64,000 nt of DNA from Volvox africanus (lineage: Eukaryota; Chlorophyta; Chlorophyceae; Chlamydomonadales; Volvocaceae), in assembly GCA_030268105.1 (NCBI GenBank), contig BSDZ01000026.1, forward strand, positions 121,001 to 185,000. The letters run 5' to 3'. Position numbers and translations under genes: made by a program. Positions 36,192 through 48,300 of this stretch are shown piece after piece (the first letter of the stretch is position 1; each line of letters begins with the position of its first letter). Under the pieces are notes generated by a model that was not told the origin of the DNA, ran no database searches, and saw only the letters and a program-made list of their open reading frames with translations.

Positions 36192-36589
36192 CTGTGAAAG
36201 GAGTGATGGTGAGATAGCACATTTCGTAATTGCGACGTAGTCCGTGTTGCAGAGAGCAATAATAGGTTCGAACGAAGTTTGCTCAACCGTCAACCGGCTT
36301 CCGTTTTTACTCAGGCCCCGGTTTACGGGTCCAAGTCCCCAATATGGACAATCCTGCGGACCCAAGCCTTTCTCCGAATGATCGATTTATTCAATGAATA
36401 CCAGCAGCCCCACACACCACATACTTTGCTTCCACAGGTGGTAATTTAACTTGTACTTGGCCTGATGAAACGACGCTTCCCCATTTGGAGGTAAAATTAC
36501 TGCGTATAAGATCCTTAAGACGGTTGCTAGCATTTGTAGCATACGCCACCTGCACCGGCACGTATATACACAAATTGAGTGCAATATGT

Positions 36590-36590
36590 T

Positions 36591-36621
<31 letters not shown>

Positions 36622-36632
36622 CGTCATCATCA
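36590..36632 (+). repeat. (CAT)n microsatellite
   Basis: ATCATCATCACCATCATC units immediately upstream (on the coding strand) of a gene 3 exon. Confidence 0.85.
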
Positions 36633-36942
36633 CGGCCACCTCTTTTGTTTGTTTGTAGGTGTACCAGCAAACGCTCTACCTTTTCTTAAATCACATAGAG
36701 CACTCCTTGCTCCCGATTGTCGTAATACAAAACTCTATTGGTTACGAGTTGCTTTGACTAGTACGAAGCTTAACAGGTTCTACAGATTGAATGGATGGCG
36801 AATGTATATGTTTTCCTTCTACATCGCTGCAAACCCTTTGAACATCCTTTCGATGAGCTGAATGCTAGGCAGGGTCGGAGAGATCGGCAATTTCAATTTC
36901 TGGTTTAAGCAAAAGCCGATGTCGGCTTCATTCCCTCCATAT

Positions 36943-37046
36943 TGTTGTATCTCTGTGTTAATATCCGCCAAACTGTTTAGGCCCGATCGGAAGAATGTCC
37001 AGTTTCCTGATCATCTTGATATAGCTTTAGATACCACAGGACTACA
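36943..37046 (-). mobile_element. TRIM2 solo LTR with exact target duplication
   Basis: TGTTGTATCTCTGTGTTAAT to CCACAGGACTACA, core TTTAGGCCCGATCGGAAGA. CATAT at 36938-36942 and 37047-37051. Lies in a gene 3 intron. Confidence 0.9.
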
Positions 37047-37889
37047 CATATGCACGTACATTTTGACCACTGCAGGCATTCATGTATTGGAAGGTCCTTG
37101 CAACAACAGAGGAATTCATAGCCCCGCCTCACACACAGTGTATTTGAAACCCCGTGTAAACCTAGTAAATATTTCAGGTCTTAAATCTGCCATTGGCCCA
37201 TCAAGCCTTAAAACATTTGTGCACAATACATAACTTAATTGCGAATTCGTCTACATTTTATTAATTAAAAAAGCTGCCTTCGTACCTTGGGATCTGATTT
37301 CCCTGCTACCAGGAAATTTGTAACGACGTACATGGCTGCTGTGTACGATGCTGTAGACCCACATCTGTGGTCCGTAATGATAACACCTCTGCGGGAGACC
37401 TGGCGCAAACAAATCTTCATCAGTTATGCATCCAAAACGTCATCTTCTTAAATCCAAGACGTCATATCTAATTATTGTGGAACCATGTATTTGGATAGAT
37501 GGAAATGGCTCACCAGTATTTTGTGTTTTTATAAGGGGGAGAATCGGGGCAGTACCTGAATTATAAAAAATGTCTCCATAATATTGTCCGCTATATCTCC
37601 AAACCTGAATTGGAATGATCGATGCAAATGGTGGAAGATTCTTGGGCGCGCATGGATGGGCGCGCAGCGGATTGATGGACAAGAAATATCAACAAAATTT
37701 ATACCGGTTAAACGTTTAATCAATCGCTCCGCAACTGAAATTTGACATTGCTTGGTTGCAAAAAAATTAACTGGCTCTTGAAATTGAGCATGTCTTGAGA
37801 GCAGTTCGTTGTTGAATAATGTTTTTTGATATTTTGAAAAACATAGACATACAGACAAATGTTTTATAAACAGTAAGCATAAGCACTAT

Positions 37890-39676
37890 ACACAAATTCT
37901 CAGTGCACCCGGACAGACCAGCATCACCCGGGCCTTCTCCAGCAGTGTCCTGGTGAGGCGCTCTGCCGCCCCAGTCTGCTCTGGCCAGTACCCTACGGTC
38001 GTACTGTGGATAATCCCTTTCTCGCCAAAGTACACGCCCATATCTGAGTTCACTGCCCACTGCCCACAGCGTCCTTGGTCTCCGTAAACGCAACTGTAGA
38101 GAACCCCATGCAGTCATCCAGCAGCATAGTCATGTACCCGGATCCACCAAACAAAGTCTCAGGCATTGGACCACGGATGTCCAGGTGGATTAAGCCCAGA
38201 GGTTTCAGCGCCTTATGTCCAGTGGAGGTGAGTGGTGCATCCATCTGCTTTGCGTAGATGCAGGGCTCACAGACCTGCGAGCTGGCCGCCTCCAGGCGCG
38301 CGTGATTCAACTACATGCCGGTTACCATGTTCTCCCGGCACATTCACTCCAGGCTTGTTTAGCCCAGGTGCCCCAAGCGCCAATGTCATAGTGCTGCCTT
38401 TCAGTCTCCTGACCCTACTGCCGCCCATGAGCAGCCTTTGCTAGCTAAATGCCCTGCTGCGTCATGATGAATAGTGTAGTGCCGTCCCACCTTGTCTGCC
38501 CGTATGATGGTCCTCCCCTTTGCCTGCACCAGTGCCTTGTCGTGACCCAGCAGAATTGTAGTACCACGCTCATCAAAGATCCCTGCTGAAATCAGCTTTA
38601 CCATCACCTTTGGCACCACATAGACGTTGAGCTCAATCCTCAGCCCTTTAACCATGTTGCTCCACAGTGACCAATGTACATTGGCTGATCCTTGAGCCAT
38701 CATAGCCCACTACGGTAAACATCTTCTCCCGTTGCACAGCTCGCACGTCCTCCAGCTCTGACATGTCATAGGTTATGTGCCACTCAGATGCCAAGTCCAG
38801 ATACCATGCGTCTAGCCGTAATTTGATTCCGACTGCATACATCTTTTTGTTGGGCTTCTGCACTGAAGGAAGCCCAAAGCCCCCACCATGTCCACAGTTT
38901 CCTTGCTGCTGATGTGCCAGACGTGTCTTGCACACCCGAACCAAATGTCCAGGCTTACCGCAGTAGTGGCAGGTGGTGTTGGACTTCTGCCTGCTACCTT
39001 GAACTTGACCTGATGAACTGGTGTTGCCACCACTTCGGTGTGTGATAAATGTCGATGACTCCCTTTTATCGTCTTCTGGCAACACTGAGGCCATAAGCCA
39101 TGGATCACTTGTGCTAAGTCCAGCTCCCCGCATGGTGAGAGCCCGTCGTGACCACGTGATGTTTATTTGGAAGCCCAATCAAACTATTGTTGAGAGCTCC
39201 GCATCTGAGACAGTGTGGCCCACATCCAGCAGATCCGACTGCAGTTGTTGAGGGCGGCTGATGTAGGCTGGCAGCTCCTCTACGTTGGCCATTTTGAAAT
39301 TTGATCAGCTCCTGCCGAAATGCTACTCATGTTACAGGTTGAAATGAATGTAGCTGCCAAAGCGTCTCAGGCGGCCTTAACATTTACCGCCCAAACAATA
39401 GTTTGGTGGTGATGGTTCTTGACATTCTTGGCCATCACGTTCTTGACCTTATCGGAGATTATTACATCCGCCTCTGCAATTGGTGCATGTAGTAGGGTGC
39501 GACTGTATCCAAGCTCCGCACACAACAACTGGATTGCAGCTTCCATGTAGAATAGTCGTGGAGGTCCAGCGGCTCGTCCAGCATATCTTTTCCCATTGTG
39601 ACGACCTATAAACCCGAAGATAGACACTAATGGTGGGCAAAAGACGTCAGGCTCTGCTGTCCATGTTGACCGGGGT
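37890..39676 (-). pseudogene. Truncated Ty1/copia element interior (gag, protease, integrase)
   Basis: Reads right to left from the LTR at 39.7 kb. Gag zinc knuckle CHYCGKPGHLVRVC (about 38,920-38,965); aspartic-protease-like WYLDLASEWHITYD, where D-S/T-G has become D-L-A; GAG-pre-integrase region about 38,300-38,560; integrase core with HLDIRGPMPETLFGGSGYMT and LLDDCMGFSTVAF, then PEQTGAAERLTRTLLEKAR. Several frameshifts, no reverse transcriptase, no 3' LTR. It sits between exon 2 and the later exons of gene 3. Confidence 0.85.
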
Positions 39677-39897
39677 TGTCAAAATGTAGACTAACATAAG
39701 AAAAATGTAGACTAAAATTAGACGGACATAAGGAAGCCTGATGTTATTTCGAGAAAGTATTTTTTACATAGTTTTCAATAGTCCAAAGAGGACTTCAAAG
39801 TACGGTCCGGAGTTGGCACAAATAATTGCACGTATAGCACTACAGATGGGACAAGCGGGTTCGATATTGTACTCCCCAGGACAGTAACACAGTAACA
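39677..39897 (-). mobile_element. 5' LTR of the truncated copia element
   Basis: On the minus strand it shares CCATCTGTAGTGCTATACG, TTGTGCCAACTCCGGACCG and AGTCTACATTTT with the LTRs at 5.2 and 57.2 kb. The left third has a different sequence. About 10 bp of the primer-binding site seen at 5,459 are missing. Confidence 0.7.
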
Positions 39898-40749
39898 TGC
39901 AACATACAACACACACATACACACACAGTGGCACACACAGCACACACGCAGTGGCAAAGAGCAGGTCGCATTAAGTACATCACTTGGAAGTGCTCATTTT
40001 CGATCCCTTATTTAAGCAATGAGTGTGCGTGCGTCCTGCGGACACACACACGGACATGGGGAATCCTACAGGCAGCAGGGCAGGGCCCCTTGAAGCGCTT
40101 CATGATGGGGCCCCGCCGAAAAGGATTCCGAGCAATATAATTCTAAAATATGTCATGCTTTTCAGTAGTACGTTTAACTCATCAAGTTATTGGAAATCGC
40201 AGATTGAGTAACTGTTGGTGTGTACTGCTGTTGATGTACATACTTGCTCTAGAATGGAGCTGTGGATGACTTATTAATGATTTTTTCTTGCTGCTCCTGA
40301 ATCTTTACCTGAACTTAAAGAACCTGACCGAATCGAGAAAGCTTGCTAGCTTGCTTATTAGATCGCTCACCCTGGGCCTGTGAAAGCGGCTCTGCTGCAC
40401 CGAGCAGAGGATCGCCGCCGCATGCAAACCCTGCTCCTTGAATTGCTGTACATCCTTGCTGCTTGCGTGAATGGTGTCCTTCAACGACAGGAAAGGTCGT
40501 TGGGCTGCTTCCCATACTGCTTCCCATACTTCCCATACCTGAGGTAACCAGCAAGTAACACCATTAGCGGTTGGTACGTATTTCCATAAAAACTTCCAAG
40601 CAGAATGAAGGAAAATATTGAGGAGACACGAGAGCAAATTTATTCGATTTTTGCCTACCTGGCTGTTCAGACGACTCAGCATTCGAAGCTTGCGAGAAAT
40701 GCACAAACAAAACTATGAAATGTATGTATTGAATACCAAAAAGGTTCAT

Positions 40750-42338
40750 GTTTAAAAGTGATATGCCCCCGTACGTTTCTCATGTCGTCTTTTGCAATAT
40801 CATGGCCGCCTTGCTATGACCGTTCACAAAGAAATGCAAAGTTAACTTCACAAGGAAGAATGCGCATCCCTGCGTGTGCATGCATCCGTCCAAATTTCTT
40901 TCGGCGTACATATTAACCAAAATAAAATAAGCATCCGCACGGTTACGTCCTCTTATGTACATATTAACTCTATATCATCAACACAGTCACGCCATGCACG
41001 AATGTACTACAATCCGGCATTTCTTTCTACTGCCCCTGCATGCGGCTATATAGCTGCATATATGCGCCTTATTACCTGGATAGATGGATTGCCTTCATTT
41101 ACCCCATCCTCCCAGTTCGATATGATTCAATGTACGGATGTGCGTGCGTCCATGCAAACGTCTGATGCTGCAATATATACATTGTTGCCTTCATTAGCGG
41201 ACGGGCAATTCGGTCACGCGCCCATGAAAGATGCAAGCAAGGACGACGGATGCCATACATATATACAGCTGCATATATAAATGCCGTCATGCGTGGACAT
41301 GCGGATGTAATTCCTGTTGTATCTCTGTTGTGTCCGCCTACAAAGGCCCAATCGGAAGATGACTATACACGGTCCATCCTGGACACTATCCGTAGGTACC
41401 CCAGGATACTACAATTCCAGCCATCGATGCATACGGTAAGTTGGACGATGAACTTGTTTACGCAATAATAATGATATTGACTATAACCGTCCCTCGGCAA
41501 TCAAAATATTGCTGTATCTCAGAACCGTTCGTTTCGGCAGCAGCGGAAAATAGCCTCCCTCCCAACACTATATGTACCCACGTTGCAGTAGTTAAACATA
41601 GCTAACGCCTCTATCTCGGCAGCCTCAATGGAGATAAAGCAGGGTATCCGGGATGTATGCATAATGAATAGCAATAGTGTGTGAACCCCAACAAATCACA
41701 GCCATACAAAGCTACCGCTACCCTTTCCCGACCCAGGTCATTCATCCGACGCATACTGGCTCCCTACCTACTTACACCCCAGCCACCATCTACTGTAAAC
41801 ATCACGCATGCCCTGATGATGACCCACCTTCCAACAGCAAGGCTGCCAATCAACAGCGAGGCTGCCAAAACGCGTCCCCAATCAAAAAGGATATGTTTCG
41901 CCTCTCTACCTGTTGCAGTTGATGACCGCTATTTCGTCACCTATCATCCCGTGCAGCCTTGCCTGCCAAATCTGTTCAGATGCACGCTCGCTCGCGCGCG
42001 TGCGCGCGCGCTCTCAGCATGTAACTACCGTGTTTCCACACATGCATCATCATATCACTGATGACGATATCATTACTTCATATTGTCAAGCCTCTTGACG
42101 AAAAAGGAGACGAGGATTTATCTTTGCAAGATGGTAGGAATCACATGCCAGGCTGGCAGTAGCATATATAACATCTTCCACATGCACCTGCCAGGCGACA
42201 TATCATATGCATACAAGCCCGGCAGTATGGTTGCCCGCAACATCCAACATGAATACAAGTATACAGGTATATTCATTCTCATGCCGTTCGTACCTAGCTA
42301 GGAATGGCGCTAGCTGCTAAGGCGCCCACCTGCTCCAA
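40750..42338. other. Intergenic region between genes 2 and 3
   Basis: Holds one TRIM2 solo LTR (41,315-41,413). Apart from short frames without domains nothing else was recognised. Confidence 0.45.
41315..41413 (-). mobile_element. TRIM2 solo LTR with exact target duplication
   Basis: TGTTGTATCTCTGTTGTGTC to CCCCAGGATACTACA. ATTCC at 41310-41314 and 41414-41418. A clean example of the shorter subtype. Confidence 0.92.
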
Positions 42339-45300
42339 CTACTCAAATATTGGCACCGCGTATATCACAGAGTAACCCGGTGGTATTGGGGGTGACTGGC
42401 TTCCTGCCGGGGGATCGCGCCGCACCACAGTGGTTATGGCAGCCCGCCGCCGCCGCCGTGAGATGAACCAGGCAGTAGCAGAGATCAGTAGAATGACGGC
42501 CACGCCTCCGCCCGCGGCGGCGCCAACTATTAGTGTAGTCGACAGATTGGCCTTATCCTTCGTGGATGTCGGCGATGGAGGCGATGGCGGTGGCGGAGAG
42601 GCAGGGAACAGGAGGGAAGACACGCCACCGGGAGGTATACCTGCACAGCGGGTGTGATGCGCCAATGTGCCCGATTGCCCAGCTAGCCACCCTTACAACT
42701 TAAAGTAGTTGGCAAAGGCGTCACCAAGGACTGGAATTCTTTTATTTTCTCACAATTGTCTTACTGTAGTAGTTGAGAGCCGCGAAGAAAAAAGATGCTG
42801 ATAGGTGCTTCTGCACCTTGATGTTATGCTGTTGTGTGGGCCGTACATGTACGACTACTACACTAGGTTTTAAGGGATATGTGCATCTGTGTAACAAATT
42901 CTTAATAATGTTGTGGTGAAAATCAAAAACGAGTAGAGGCTGTCTGAGGTGCTTGCTTGAGATGTGTTATTTTGGATGTCAACATATCTCACACGTTCCT
43001 GAAGTGCGTGAAGAAGAATGCAGAGGTGAGGAGGCCTTGAAGTAACGATGCTATCTGAGTCGTGCAGACCTTCATCATCTCTTGAAGATGAAGAGAGGAT
43101 GACGAAAAAGATCGACTCAGTTCGACTACAGGCATACTTGTTGTCATAGCAATAATAGCAAAAATAAAACACAGTAAAAACAAAAATAACAAATGATAGT
43201 TATAATAATAGTGTCGTCACATCAAAGCCGGCGGTCGAGTGCCACTTCGCAAATGTGGGTCAACAATAGGTATCGGGTCGTGGCGGGATATGGCGGGAAC
43301 GTGCCCAGAAAACAGTATTAGAGATTCCTTCGCATAGCGTTATCGCGCCTACCTGAATCCATCCCGAGTCCACTCGAGCTGGCCGCCGTGACGGGCCCCC
43401 AACTGGAAGTGAACCACGAACTGACTTGGCTAGAGAGATTGGCCGCTCGAGCAGATGCCGACATGATCTGCACGACATTGTACGGAAGGACATTCCGCAG
43501 AAAGGATACATGAACGCCGCAGAAGGCATCAGTGCGTGGACTTGGCATATGCACATACAACGAAGGGAGGATGGGAGGGCCATGGGCTTAAGGTAACGAA
43601 AGAACCAAAGCAGGTAGCGCCGTCTATTTAGGACATGACTCTGTGTCCCCAAGCGCATGCTCGCACGCTCTCATCCCCGCTCTTCGCTTCCCTCCTCTCC
43701 ATTACTTTCGAAATTCACACACGTACAAACCTGCCTCATGCCTGACGCCTTATCAGGCAATGAGCTGGGAGCATTGCCTACCGCTTATAGAGGCCCACGA
43801 AGCCCATAACTATGTCGGTCTACTCGATGGCATATGCCCCCGTCCCCTCCGTCCCATGCGCCTGCCACTTCCCTCCTTGTCAACATACTGCAACGTCAAC
43901 TAGAGAGATCGCCCATTTCTTAAACAACCCCCCCCCTCTGCCCTTTCCCCCATCACCTCACCCACCGTGGCCTGTAATAACCCCTCATAGAAGTAAATAC
44001 TGTAGGCCGCAACAATTGAACCACAGCCAAGACTGCGAATCCGGATGTAGGGGGCGGGAACCTGCGATGAATGCAGTGATTAATAATGTGCGTAACTCCT
44101 TCATTACCCGTACAATTTCATTCTTGTCTCCTGACTTTTGCCGACGGCTGGGTAGATATGGAGCGCTTGGATGGGTCGGCCCTCGCGAAAGTATCGTTTA
44201 GCAGATGCGTTGGTGGGTTTGTTGAGGATATTTTTCTATAACACGCATCCCCGCCCGTCTCCTTCTCAACGCTGTCCTTCCACCCTCTTGCCTGAAACAC
44301 ACGGGCCAGCTCCTGCGTGAGGTCGTCGATAAATGCCGTTTTTCTTACAGGCGCATCTAGCAGGCTGCAGCTGGCAGCAACAGTGAGGTTGCCCCTCAAG
44401 AGCGCCACCAGGTTCAGTACTGTGTGCGGCATTGTGACAATCAGCGGACATTGGGGCGGGAGAGGAAGGGCTTATTGTTGGCCGATTTCGTCGCTGATGT
44501 CGTTGCGTGTCTGCCCCTTACGCACACGGGACAGCAAAAATTCAGTATTCTAGTGGATGCTTTGCTTTGAGAATGGAGGGTGTGCGCGTGCATCGCTTGG
44601 GACCATACGGGAGATAGAAGCAGTGAGCGGTAATGGAAAGACTTGCTAACGCAGGCGATGCCGATGTTGTTTCCGGCATCAGCGTCAGTAGCGGCGTTTC
44701 CTCCTTTCCCCCTTCTCTTTTTCTCTCTTTCCCTCTTCTCCCCCCCTCCCCCTTCTCTCCCCCACGAGGGCTCCTCCCTCCTCTCTCGCCATATTGCCCT
44801 CTCTTCCTCCCCTACGTGATGGCGTTAGGGCCCCTAATCTATAACCACAAACATAACTTTCTCTTTCCCTCTACTGTCTGTGTTATGGGAGCATCTTATC
44901 AGGGTTTATGGGACCTCTTATGGCCATACGGCGTCAGTGGCCAGCACATAAACACAGCGCCGAAAATCATAGACTCTATCCTATAGTAGGCTTTCCCTGT
45001 GATCTCTTACGTTTGATTTTGCCATGACGACGACACAAGACCTTTGATGTCAGGTGATGCGTCACAGATAAACATCGGACCAAGCAGTTACTACGCCGTG
45101 TTATTATTAGTTTGGGAGCTGTCAGTCTAAGGGTTTGCGGACGCAGCATCACCTGGTGGTTGTGGACTGGGCGGTGAGAGTGATGGGGGACGTGGGAATG
45201 ACGGTGGTCTAGGGAGGGGACCTCTGGGTTCAGAGCTGGGTGGAATGGGCGATAGGGGTAACGTTGGGGCCAGTAATGGTGCGGGAGATGGCTGTGGACG

Positions 45301-48300
45301 GTACGGCCTAGATGGTGGCTGAGGTGAAGGTGGTTGAGGGCTTCTTGGCGGCAACAGTGGAGGATAGAGTGGTGGCGTGGGGGGAGGAGCGCCTGGACGT
45401 GTCGACGGCTGGGATGGAGGGCTGGGAAATGGAGAAGGTAGTGACGGAGTCCTCGTCGATGGTGGAAGAGGAGGGGGAGGGATTGGGTTTGGTGGCACGG
45501 GCAAGGGTGGGAAGGTGGGTACTGAGGGCGGAAGTGACGGTGGACTGGGGCTTGGGGGTGATGGAGGGGAAAGAGGCGGTGGTGGCTCAGGCATTACTGA
45601 ATTTCTTGTCGTAGATATATAGACAGGACCTGCGCGGTGAACATGAGGCAGGTACGGACATAGGTTATTAGTTATTAGTAACACGAAGGTTGCCCATGTA
45701 TAGCGAAGCAAAGATGTCCCCGGGATCCCGGCGTGAGTGGGAAGTAATCAACGGCCAAAGGATCCTTGAAAAACATAAAGGCATCGATAATACGAAATAT
45801 TAAGAAAATTTAACAATTGAGCTATAACATAATCCTGATACCTGTGACAAACCATACACGCGCTTAAGTCTAACCACCATCTCACCAAACCTACCTCCAC
45901 AATAATCAACTGTCAGGCGGCTATCGCAGTACTGGTATGGCGAGGAGTCGTACTGTGGGCAGGACGACGTCACTTGACACCTGCAATGTGACTCAAAAAG
46001 TCTATTATCTGGTCAAGGGTACGGCGTCTCCCGATCCTCATTATATCTGTTATCAACTCTTTCCTTAACCTTCCATTTTTGTTGAATCGCGACCTGATAA
46101 TTTTGTTCACAAGTGGTACAAGAGACCTGATGACCGGTACAAGTCCGTCAGTTCGTCTGTTATCCCCTTCAACGACGTACCACAGAGGACTCGATCCGTT
46201 CGGAGAGCCGCAGTAACTAACGAACATTATGCCGTACTTCCAGGTGCTTCGGCAGTCACATCCGTTGACAGATATCTGCGCATTTCAAAGACAAAGCATT
46301 CACACGCACACACGTTGCCAAAACAGGCAAGACGTTAGAGGCGATTCCCCCCCGTCCCCGTGTGATTGACCAAGCCACTTGCGGATCGATCCGTCCTGAC
46401 ACGAGTACGGGTAGACTGACGCCCACATACACGTCCGGTCTCCCGACCTGGTTTCCCCAGTTGCCTCGGCCACGAGGGGGGGTGAGGCGGTGAGGAAGAC
46501 CCCCCGATCCTAGAAGCAACTTCCATCTACATGTCAGAGGGCGCACCTTGCAACTGGATGGGACCGAGCGCGGCGGCGGCGGGGGCGGGAAGGGCGGCGG
46601 TGACGGAGAGCGAGGGGGTGGCGGGGGCGGCATGGAGGTTCCCGGCGCTGGCGGCACTTTGCAAATCTGAGAGGTCCCTGTACGGATATGTACGTACGTA
46701 CATGTCGACCATACCAGTACGAATGTAAGGGTAGCGTGCAGGGGGAGGTGCGCGGCGTACTTGTCGATCTAGAGTAGGTGTGTCTAAAGTCGGGACTCGT
46801 CGGCAGGGGATTACGGATTACGGACTTTACGGATATATGAAAAAATACATGTATACATACCCTGATGTGTTTGGTTTTTCATTGACTGATGTGTGAAAAA
46901 GGGGGTACGTGGGCGGAATATGAACCTTTTTTTCTGTGCGTTCCCATACTGGTTACCCACCGTCCCTTTTTTGCAAGTCGACCACATTCGGTATAAGCTC
47001 GCACCGGGAAGCAGAACAAAGCGCACTCAGTAAAAGCAACCTTAATAAAACACCAAAAGCAAGTGGCCGATTCTCAAGAACCGACTCCGAGGATTCCGTT
47101 TGAGGACACCCTCAGTTCAGGGGGCTCAGGTCACGCCCTCTCCCGTCACTCCGCTACGTGTCACATCGAACGCAAGGGAGGACCTCTCACCTGTACATCT
47201 GAGGACGCACTGAGGACTCGACACAGCAGTGCAGTCAGCGCAGGAGGATGAATCAAGTACCTCGCACCTGCCAATTTAAGATGAAACATACTAGCGTATC
47301 TAACATGCCGTACATGTGTACGGTGTGATGTTTATCTGTGCGGCAAGTAAAATGATGGTTTGGTATCCCTCATCACCTAAATACGCCAGGCCCCGCTGAT
47401 AGACAAGTTTCGGGGCTGGGGACCTGGCGACCTTTCACGGTCATTCGAGTAATGCGAAGCACACGCCTTGCATATACGGCTCCATATACAGGTTGCGCAT
47501 GCCATGTGCATTTTGAGCAGTTTACGCAGAATCGTGGGTTGACTGCTGACATGGCGGCCAAATGCATTTGCACGTATGTCGAAGCAAAGCCCCTAGTGTT
47601 AAGGCAACCTGGTCTCTCACAACTAGCTGGTCTAACTATCATTTATAATCACTGCGAACTTACCATAAGTTGGCACTGTTAAAGATGCGGTCACAGTACG
47701 AATAGTTGTTTCCGTCGTACGACCAAACGCTCTTGCAGGCACACCTTGACTCCGTCGCCTTAAAATTTCCCAGAGCCGGAAGACGATTGACACAGTCGTC
47801 ATAGACAAACAAATGCATAGGAAATATATGGCACATAATTTCAAACATGTGCAATTTGGCTTCTTGTTACTTGTTCCTGTCTGCATGCATTTCACAATTT
47901 ATCATTTTCGGATATATCATGATTATGAATGTGCACATATATATATATAATATATATATATTTATTATATATATATATAATAAAATAATAATAAAACAAT
48001 AATAATAATCAATATATAATAAAAATATTTTATATATTCAGAATCAATACGATGCCGCGAGGACTCAGCGACAATCTTTGGTTTCATATCCATTTTCCGA
48101 TCCATTTTCTTGGTAAAAACACAAAGCCGAATTCTTCTTATCTTTTGTTGAGCGCGTCACTGTCGCTGTCTATGGCTGTGTTGGCTCCTACCTTGCAAAG
48201 GTGAGTGTACGACTCCGGCGGCGGAGAGGCCTGAGGAGGTGGTGGCGCGGCATTCTGCGCGTAGTACTGACCCCAGGCGTAGAGAACAGGATTCAGCTCC

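Larger units (their letters stand above)
35975..40749 (-). pseudogene. Gene 3: decayed paralogue, protease domain lost
   Basis: Recognisable pieces: exon 1 with a signal peptide (40659-40749, MNLFGIQYIHFIVLFVHFS), exon 2 (about 40371-40538), a degenerate Cys module A that has lost its cysteines (around 37,550-37,610, WRYSGQYYGD), membrane-proximal exons 37286-37399 and 36425-36549, and the TM/tail exon 35975-36191. Exon 2 lacks 7 nt relative to gene 4, which shifts the frame, and a triplicated GTATGGGAA stretch disturbs its acceptor. No exon for the M43 core, hinge or complete Cys modules was seen. A truncated copia element occupies 37.9-39.9 kb. Membrane-proximal and TM exons are still open, so a protease-less membrane protein with another start cannot be excluded. 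Confidence 0.7.

Noticed and set aside
45312..45622. Plus-strand Gly/Val-rich frames opposite gene 2's linker
   Set aside because: Antisense shadow of the Ser/Pro exon.
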